Assembly: GCA_025024175.1 (NCBI GenBank)
Contig: QCXZ01000041.1
Location: 36,327,786 to 36,391,785 of the forward strand
Reading direction: 5' to 3'
DNA length: 64,000 nt
Source of the DNA: Rhyzopertha dominica
Taxonomy: Eukaryota; Arthropoda; Insecta; Coleoptera; Bostrichidae
Positions 56,843 to 64,000 of this stretch are shown here, piece by piece (within the stretch, counting starts at the first letter, position 1; each line of letters opens with the position of its first letter). The notes beneath the pieces are model-generated. The model saw nothing but the letters and a program-made list of their open reading frames with translations. It did not search any database and was not told the DNA's origin. The position numbers and the translations under genes are program-made.

Positions 56843-58380
56843 AAAGCGATTTATAAATTGAACTATTTATTATTCTTAATTGTACACATCTGAATTTATA
56901 CCTAGTCACCAGCTTATTATATATCATACAGCTTCTAGTTGATTATCCATCATCTAAAAGATCTTAGAAACTTTGATCTCGTTCTTACCATACGTCTTCA
57001 CATGAGAGTGTTATTACACTTGTACCTGAAACATGATACTTATGAACATTATTGTGTATCTTTTTTACTTGCGAAGACACTTAGTGTTAGTTCCTATTAT
57101 CTACTGTTTTAGAGTGATCTACATGTGGTGCTTGCCTGATCATTGGCTTTCTACCAAACACCATTGTTCTTTACATTTACCTGACATTTAGGGTTAACGT
57201 TGCGAGACGGTGAAAGTTCAGCAAATTATTTATCGACACCTTTATCTGGAGATAAAGCGGCGCACCCCCGTCGCGCTAAAAGAGTAAGATGCATTTTTCC
57301 TTACCCAGTCCCATTTCCAATAGCATTGTTTTTTCTTTCCGCATTTTGTGCCTCACATCATTAAAAACAGGGTCGCTAAGTGAAATGTTCAGTGAAAAGG
57401 AACGAAATTAATAGTTGATAATAGACTTAAATGGTATCAACAGCTATGCCACACCAGGAGTTGCATTACGTATCAAATTAACAGGTAATTAATAATTGAG
57501 TAGGTATGTATAAAATTATATAAAGATCTTGCTTGATTTAATCCTGTATTAAATCGATTAAACTTCAAATTTGGCAATTGTAATACCAGAAGAAGATCTC
57601 TAGTAATTTGTAAGTGATTTTTCTGCTTCTTTTGTGGTAAACTGGATCATTATGTTTATGTTTGCTTTTCGTGGTATTGAGAATACAAGTTTTTGTTTGA
57701 AAGCAAACACAAACATTTGTAAGTTATTTGTGTGGTACTGGTACTGGTAATGGTTCATACTATTTAAGTAATCTGCAACGTAGCTGCGCGGTACGGCTGA
57801 TTGCCTAAGTGTTTCTTTTATCTCATGATCAGTGGCGTACCAAAAATCGTTTATAACGGGAACATAACACCATGCTTAATAGATTAGAGGTTAGCTGATC
57901 TCACAAACTCGATTTTACGATCTATTGAACATCTGGAAAGGAGAGTAATATAAATTGCCCAACACATGGAATTATGAGATATGTTAAAAAATTGACCTGA
58001 TTTAAAGTGATCAACTATACTATAGTGGTTACTGCGAAATAATTCTGGTACATTTTAAGTTGCTCGAGCTCTTAGATTAGAGATCTGATTAATTTTACGT
58101 TTCTTTTAAAGTTCGTATATTTATTTGTTATTCCAACATTTGAACCAAGACTTAGAGAACATTGTGATCCCTGTGGAAGTCCCCATACTCTTTAAAAACT
58201 GTAAACGCCTTCACAGGTTTACATCCATAATCAGAATAGAATTCGTAAATGATGAAATGTCGTTATTGAGCATTTTTCGGATATCCGGTGATGTAATAGA
58301 CCGTAACAATTCCATAAATATCGAGACTCGCTCTGTCATTTATCAGGTGGGATTGCGGGTGTCCGGTTTAGTGCGGACCT
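56843..58380. other. noncoding DNA, no gene seen
   Basis: AT-rich and unassigned. The 85-codon plus-strand frame at 58125-58382 has no recognisable motif. Confidence 0.35.
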
Positions 58381-58488
58381 AATGTCATCTACTCCGTCGC
58401 GGTGTCTAATAAAAATGTTATTATAGGAACGTGCTCCGGTGCAGATCGTTCCGTCGGCGGCGGCACGTAACTGAGGGGTGGGAATAAA

Positions 58489-58569
58489 ATGCCCGCCGTG
58501 TGCGCTATCTCCGGAAATGTCTACGTTGACAGCATGCCGATCCGTCTTGACGTTTCACCATTTCCAGCG
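58489..58569 (+). CDS. candidate first coding exon in a GC-rich island, unidentified
   Basis: AATAAAATG at 58484-58491 gives a good start context. Exactly 27 codons (MPAVCAISGNVYVDSMPIRL followed by DVSPFPA) run to a GTAAGA splice donor at 58570. The island (58330-58640) is GC- and CpG-richer than the flanks, as first exons often are. Reading on past the donor meets a stop after four codons, so splicing would be needed. The family was not recognised and no partner exon was found. Confidence 0.33.
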
Positions 58570-58639
58570 GTAAGAACTAGATGAAATTCGGCTCCCATCG
58601 GTCGCCAGGCAATCTCGTAATGCACACCATACACTTTTT

Positions 58640-59890
58640 CTCAGTTGGCAGCCAGGGTCAGGCCCTGATACCTTCTGCATATTTTATTCCGGTCCACTAG
58701 GTTATTTCGTATTATTTATAACCTTTGTCTGAAAATTGTTCGCAAATATGCTATTCTAATGTTGACTAGTTTCTAGGCCCAAAAGAATTGGATTCTGTAA
58801 CAAGATTAAGGTGGAGTTGAGTTGAGTTCGGTGATAACCAAAGACGTAGTAATCTGGAAAACTAAGACTTTAGCTAAATTTATCCCATCCAACCCACAGT
58901 ATTAATACAAACTATAACTTTTGCATTTAATATTCTAAACGCATTATTGTACTACAATTTAATGCACTCAACTGCATTGTTACACATAGAACGGTGGTTG
59001 GAGATACTCCGTTCGTGTTTGTAAAATAAATTAGAATTTATGCATTTTCCGCTTTACCTATCCGTAAAATTATCTTAATTTTCCCATAATACAACAAAAA
59101 ATATTTTCTCGTTCGATTAATGGAAAAAGGTGGCTATTCAAAATTAAAAAGATGGACAACTGGAAAATATACATGTTGCTCGATGAACGCCAGCGTACTG
59201 AAACAGCAAAAACTGCTGCTGGCTGTCCCCAGCCAACACTTTTCGTGACGTAGGCGTAGAAACAAGGCGTATGCTTTGTTAGGGATATAGTGCAAACTGT
59301 CCACTTAGAGGTACCACCTGGAGCTGGCGATCCTCTAGCATAAGCCACCTGTTTGATTGACTTTGACAGGTCTGCGCGTGGATGCTTCCCCTGGGGACCA
59401 TACATGCTCAGTGTAGATGCATGCCGCCCCCTTAGCTGGAAAACACCTGGTAGAGAGAGAGAGATAGAGAGAAAGGGAGATGATAGTCAAAAATACATAT
59501 CCGAATGAGCTAAAGCCATCAGTGACAAAATGTAATGAACCACTCCCATGTTCTCGCCATACCACCCCCTTAAGCCTAGAAAGTCGAAACCAGGTCGGAG
59601 CTATCTGATGGGACAAAGCAAACACCTGCAAGACGGTACCAAAATTTAGCTCATACATTGAGGTAGTTAACAGGATCACTTTTTTACATGCACTGCATTT
59701 CTTCAACCTAAACATAGACATTCTCGATTTTGACGTGCACACACATTATCTCTAGCTTCGGGATAAAATGTGTGCAATACTAGTGACGATCAGCGCCAAC
59801 CAGCGGTACGAATAGGGCAACGTTGTGTACCGGTAGCAGTAGAGTACAAACAAATTACTTTCACCTCATAAAAAGTATCGCACGAGTATT
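58640..59890. other. noncoding DNA with a GAGA simple repeat
   Basis: A short GA-rich microsatellite lies at 59452-59480. The minus-strand open frames around 59070-59742 are long (over 100 codons) but cross the simple repeat and show no recognised domain. The patch 59200-59420 is GC-richer and may be part of an old element. Confidence 0.35.
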
Positions 59891-59899
59891 TAGAATGAC

Positions 59900-60540
59900 A
59901 ATGGGCAGTCCAGTATTCGGCACTATTGCACAACTATACATGGAAGATTTCAAATAACAATACCAGACAAATTAAACTATATACAGTTTTACACAGGTTA
60001 TGTTGACGACCTATTTTTAATAATGCATAATAATAAAACAATGATATATTAGGGCACTTCAACAATAACCAGAGTACAATACAAAATTATAACAAATATG
60101 TCAATAGGAAGATATGTAAACAATGAATCCAAACACCACACACACACACATAATAAAAACATCATGAAAAGAATTATAACGTTAACTAATCCAAAAATAA
60201 AGACTGAGCAGGATAAAAAAGCATAATAGTTCCTAAATCAGAACAATTACCCAATAAAACTAATAAAAAGTATAATAAAATTAATCACAAATATATATAT
60301 ACAAATATAAATTAAGAACAGAGAAAGTATTAAACCCCAAAGTAAACGAAATCAATCCAAAATACATGTGATACGAGCAATACAAGTAACTAAATTATTT
60401 TACATTTTAATATGTTCTACAATGTATGATTATTTAAGATATATATTTTAGGTTTATACATAAATATTAAAGAAAATAAATAAGCTTGAATATGGTGGAC
60501 GTAATTCACCGAAACGTCGCTGAAGTAAAATTAACTAATT
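59900..60540 (+). pseudogene. Penelope-like reverse transcriptase remnant with terminal motif
   Basis: MGSPVFGTIAQLYMEDF (from about 59914) and, in another frame, YTGYVDDLFLIMHNNKT match the two catalytic blocks of Penelope-like reverse transcriptases; the YVDD aspartates are present. HHTHTHNKNIMKRIITLTN follows about 50 codons later, in the region where such proteins resume after the thumb. Frameshifts break the coding sequence. The copy closes with a hairpin followed by GAAACGTCG at 60494-60518, the terminal motif of this element class. Confidence 0.7.
60485..60519 (+). ncRNA. hammerhead-like terminal motif (second Penelope-like copy)
   Basis: CTTGAATAT precedes a 6-bp hairpin (GGTGGA, loop CGTAA, TTCACC; 60494-60510, with one G-U pair) and GAAACGTCG. 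It has the same order as at 48786 and 62425, but the CTGATGA core is degenerate. Confidence 0.45.
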
Positions 60541-61549
60541 TAATTATTGGAGAATAATTACCAGTAAGGAAACGATACCTATGTATAATAAAAAAGTATT
60601 TAGTATAATACCTATATATAATAAAAAAGCTTCAGCAAGNCAAAAAGTGAATACTAATATTAATGATATAGTCATTATATGCAAGTGTTTGAATTTCATG
60701 TGTTTCCGTTCATTTTCGGCTGCACACGCGTTCACGGGTGCTCAGTAATAAGTAAGGTTAGAGTAAGTGCTTTACAGTCAACTGCTGGTCGAAGGTAGAA
60801 CCGTTTTAAGCCTTGTCTTGTAAATATTATAGGCAATAAAGTGCTTCAAACCGTTAAATTAAAAACCAGTGTCTTAATTCTTAACTATTGCCACCAATCC
60901 ACCAAAGAAACGTGGTTGAAATTCGAACAAGGTTCAACTTCAGGCCGTTACTTAACAACGCTATGATTTCACTCTTTTAATTGGTACCTACTGCTATGGC
61001 AACAACATGACTGTGTCAAATAATACATTATTATTTGTTATCTATAGATAGGATAGTTCACAAAACAAAGCTAACTACGTTCCCCGAGATCCTCAAGTTG
61101 TCACGCAGCCGTTCAACTTTTAAAGAGGACCCCATTTGATTGATGTATCTTCTACAGCCTTCCGACAGAAAAACCGATGGCTCGGTCTAAGTCGCTGAAT
61201 GCATCGGTTTTTGTATATAAATCTGTAAAGTGCATCATCAGTGTGCTTAGCCACAGCATGGCTAGCAGACATTATAATTTAAACCGTAATTTCTTTGCAA
61301 GGCAGCAGCGGATGCAGGCAGCTAATAACTCATACTGTTTAATGAGAAGCTCCAAAAGGGATTAAGGATCGTACAGGCGGATCCACCTTGGCCGGAACGC
61401 ATTTTAATTGCTTTCTTTAATTAAGCAAAGAGCATGCACAGTGATTGCGAATCCCGAATAACAAAAGCTTGCGCTCATGCCGAGGACTGATGTTAACGCT
61501 TACAAACATTTTAAAAGCCTTGTCCTCTACTTGTGCTCCTAGAAAATTA
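60541..61549. other. noncoding DNA
   Basis: Unassigned. The open plus-strand frame 61177-61365 follows a CTTCTACAG acceptor-like site but has no recognised domain. A homeodomain-type TTTAATTGC/TTTAATTAAG pair lies near 61404-61426. Confidence 0.35.
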
Positions 61550-61796
61550 CTAACTGGTGACTGTTGGTTTTCGAGCATGGAATGTGATATTAACTTCAGT
61601 AGCAGATAATGGAGGTTATGAGCTGGGTCAAATTTCGAGGGCAATTTTGTAAAACTCCTTAATCAAGTGTTTTGTGTGTATCTAGCAAGTAGGTAAATTC
61701 TGCTCGATATCAGGTTGGCACGTCGCTTCTATGACGCCTTGCTTCTTTGATTATTTATTTTCATTGCTTTCATAATTTTGTTTGNGCTTGTGTCAG

Positions 61797-62390
61797 ATCT
61801 TTCTAGAGNTAATTTTTTCGTCGGTGTTTAGGTGCGACCGCGTTTACCGGACAACACAGTAATTTCAATTTATAGACTCGGAAAGAATTCATCCTTTTAC
61901 CCTTAATAACTTTTCTAGGTGGCGTCATATTAATTTCGGTGTTGTACACTATTTTGTGTGGAAGATCGCCTAGGCGTCCACGAAGGAAGAAAAGCTTCAC
62001 AGTATTATCCCCCCTCATACTCCTGACGAAATTCACTCCGCACGACCGACATATTTGTCTCAATATGCTGGTCAAGTACTCGTATACTTCACTTGCACGA
62101 CGGGAATATAGCATAAATCCGGGGCATTTGATGCCTGCGCTTTACCAGTCGCAGGACACGTTATAAATAGCCACACACAACGTACATGCCTTGGGAGGGA
62201 TTCGAACCCACGACATTGGATCTAGAGAAGCTGGACTAAATGGGGTTATTTATACACAATCAGATACTAAAGGTAAAATTTGTGAAGAATTATGCGAACT
62301 GATTCATACCGTAGGCTATGTGTATATGCCAGAAAAAAGAAACGACTGTTATTTTGGTAGTAATATTACAATTTTAGTGCAAAATTGCAT
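61797..62390 (-). mobile_element. 594-bp insertion with 10-bp target duplication and tRNA-like B box
   Basis: The duplicated decamer CTTGTGTCAG flanks it (61787-61796 and 62391-62400), and copy X has the site uninterrupted. On the minus strand it carries GTGGGTTCGAATCCC (62197-62211), a perfect polymerase III B box, and an open frame of 103 codons (62114-61803) of unknown nature. No inverted ends are visible. A SINE or other retroposed sequence is likely. Confidence 0.55.
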
Positions 62391-62424
62391 CTTGTGTCAG
62401 GCAAATTTTGAGGTTCTTCGTCTT

Positions 62425-62460
62425 TGACAAAGATTACAGGTGTAATCGAAACGTCAGACT
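62425..62460 (+). ncRNA. hammerhead-like terminal motif (copy Y)
   Basis: TTTGACAAA precedes a perfect 6-bp hairpin (GATTAC, loop AGGT, GTAATC; 62432-62447) and GAAACGTCA. This is the best preserved hairpin of the series in this window, but TTGACAA replaces the CTGATGA core. Confidence 0.45.
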
Positions 62461-62684
62461 ATTAATTTTTTGTCAGTGTTTTCAAGAGACAGCGATCTAT
62501 CCGACAAAATATTATCTTATTATATTATCACTAAAGAAGATCCAAAACTAATATTTACTTACAACGCCGCAACTAGTATTGAGCGATTTAGAGTGCCATT
62601 AACTACAGTGCAGAAGGGAAGGGTTCCATTTAGAAATAGTTTAACTAAAGTTTAACTTCCCGTAAACCTTGAAATACATCGATA

Positions 62685-62993
62685 TTGCCGCCTCTCAGGA
62701 AAGTGACGTACACTTGTCATCTGTCGCTTTTTTTAATTATTTGATATATTTTAATATGAGAAAAAGCCCGGGGGTGTGTATTTTCAACATATTCTGTAGT
62801 GTTTTGCGGGATAATTAACTTTAAGGTTGCAGAAAACTCACATTTCGAAGCTGTGGGGTGACATTATCTACAACCTTTACTACTATCGCCGTGCGTGTTG
62901 TAACTTGGCGCAGTTACAAAAAGGCGGCACAAAGAATTCAGAATTCAGCAAGCAACGCCGCCCGCGTTGCATGAATCATTTATAGGAACCCTG
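62685..62993 (-). mobile_element. MITE, copy 2 (truncated, inverted)
   Basis: The reverse complement aligns with 48981-49262. One end (AGGAACCCTG, followed by TA) is intact. The other end stops at the GCCGCCTCTCAGG block, so about 100 bp are missing. Confidence 0.8.
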
Positions 62994-63189
62994 TAGTTAA
63001 TTTACTATTAATTGAAAAAGTTAAGTAATCAACCATTATTTGAGTACTAACACCGTATGAAACATAGAACCAGAGGAATAACCCAAAAAACGCGTGAACG
63101 CTACTGTAATAGCAAAATATAGTAGAAAATCTTTGTACTAATCCGTGAAAACTTTCGTATACCGGCTTACTAGTGCTATCAATGGCTAC

Positions 63190-63330
63190 TGCTAACCGAT
63201 TAACCGGTTACGATATTACAATGGTAACCGGAATAAGTGACCCTATAAGACCGATTAAGAACTAACCGGTTATGGAATTGGTTAAATTCTGACCGGTCGC
63301 GAATATCCGTTAAAACTAACCGGTTAGCCC
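63190..63330. promoter_or_regulatory. cluster of AACCGGTT palindromes
   Basis: Full or near copies occur at about 63193 (AACCGATT), 63201 (TAACCGGTTA), 63223 (GTAACCGGAA), 63262 (CTAACCGGTTAT), 63291 (GACCGGTC) and 63316 (CTAACCGGTTAG). AACCGGTT is the binding site of Grainyhead-type factors, so this could be an epidermal enhancer. The same motif also occurs as subterminal repeats of some hAT transposons. Both readings are inferences. Confidence 0.35.
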
Positions 63331-64000
63331 TAATCACCGACAACACACCGTCGAGGCGGCTTAATCCTGAAGTTCGTAGGTTGAAATGCACGATGCGTAA
63401 TTTGTTCCAACGGTAGAAAACGACAAAGGTCGCGCAAATGTCCGGTGTCCATCAGTTGTGAGACGCTTAGTCCAGTACAAAGTTTGCGAGGATTATTTTT
63501 TTCCAGAATGACGAAAGCGTTTGACCATGTTCAGGAAGGGATTTAAAGGAGGTTTGCAATTATATGTTGATATTTCAGGTTCTTTTTTCAGAGCATTAAT
63601 ACAGAGGGGTGGAGGACCAGGTTGGAGAATGAATGAAAGAGCTTCATTTAGCAAGAAAATGTGTATACATTTTACATTATGTACATTAGTACATTACATA
63701 ATACATTACGTCCTCTTATGAGGTATCAGTAATACAAGTATAGGTATAAGTAAGAGCATCATACCGGTATCTACACTAATACGTAGTTAATTTTCTTATT
63801 GCAAATAATACTGCGACATTTATTTTTTTTACATTTGGTCTGTTATGCTTTCGCAAACTGGTACAATTTATTGCAATTTGCATCGGCGTTTAATGTCATG
63901 ATTTTTTTCTCGAATAAAATCTCATTTTTACTGATTATTTTTACGCCTTACTACATTTTGCATTCCTAATCTAATTTCACCATAAGATTTGATTGAAATA
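63331..64000. other. noncoding DNA, no gene seen
   Basis: Unassigned, ending in AT-rich sequence. No supported feature. Confidence 0.4.

Larger units (their letters stand above)
61550..62515 (+). pseudogene. Penelope-like retroelement 3' end, copy Y, with an insertion
   Basis: A decayed C-terminal block (NGGYELG near 61611-61630) and the following untranslated region (ATCAGGTTGGCACGTCGCTT; TTTGTTTG.GCTTGTGTCAG) match copy X at 53.4-53.8 kb. The match is broken at 61796 and resumes at 62391 (CTTGTGTCAGGCAAATTTTG), continuing to GACAGCGATCTATCCGA. A 594-bp insertion lies between. Confidence 0.65.

Noticed and set aside
59335..59742. 135-codon minus-strand open frame
   Set aside because: It runs through a GA simple repeat, shows no domain, and has a composition that looks accidental.

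Overview
The window looks like a stretch of an insect genome. It is AT-rich, has no operons or dense genes, and is packed with eukaryotic transposable elements. Supporting this are a 5S rRNA sequence with an arthropod-type upstream TATA and a T-run terminator, a short run of the insect telomere pentamer TTAGG, Tc1/mariner, pogo, hAT, Gypsy, Jockey-like and Penelope-like elements, and a 254-bp satellite. The order cannot be fixed from sequence alone. No complete host protein gene was recognised. The best host-like signals are a few short open stretches bounded by good splice sites, one possible core promoter and several GC-richer islands.

Layout. 1-10.4 kb: mostly AT-rich intergenic or intronic DNA, with a candidate exon (3848-3950), a TATA/initiator/splice-donor arrangement (4352-4453), a possible ionotropic or glutamate-receptor fragment (6528-6761), a Penelope-like fragment (8.4 kb) and a decayed minus-strand coding stretch (9.2-10.4 kb). 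10.6-12.9 kb: nested small DNA transposons and a GC-richer island rich in homeodomain-type sites. 13.9-26.1 kb: a 5S rRNA gene, then a Jockey-like retrotransposon split by a 2.3-kb DD41D mariner with long inverted arms, then a 254-bp satellite array with dimeric higher-order structure. The array is itself split by a hAT element with a perfect 8-bp target duplication. The whole complex is bracketed by two direct copies of a ~600-bp repeat, of which only the left one has the 5S sequence beside it.

26-40 kb: AT-rich DNA with small inverted-repeat elements and a large ~0.8-kb palindrome. Each palindrome arm carries a hammerhead-ribozyme-like core. 40.4-43.6 kb: a deleted Gypsy-type LTR retrotransposon with a 4-bp target duplication. 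Gag and the end of the integrase region remain and the enzymatic middle is lost. A pogo-like MITE sits in its 3' LTR. 45-46.6 kb: candidate host exons and a GC-rich island. 47.2-48.3 kb: a pogo-like transposase that kept its DNA-binding start and zinc-binding end but lost its catalytic centre.

48.7-64 kb: several Penelope-like retroelement remnants (GIY-YIG endonuclease at 49.4 kb, C-termini at 53.4 and 61.6 kb, reverse transcriptase at 59.9 kb), four of them associated with a hairpin followed by GAAAC that resembles the hammerhead-like ends of this class. There is also a non-LTR retrotransposon 3' end with a TAA tail (55.6-56.5 kb), a further candidate first exon (58489-58569) and a cluster of AACCGGTT palindromes (63.2 kb). 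The window is best read as a repeat-rich gene desert or long intron in which elements have inserted into one another. Splice-bounded exons and elements called from inverted ends alone are inferences and carry low confidence.
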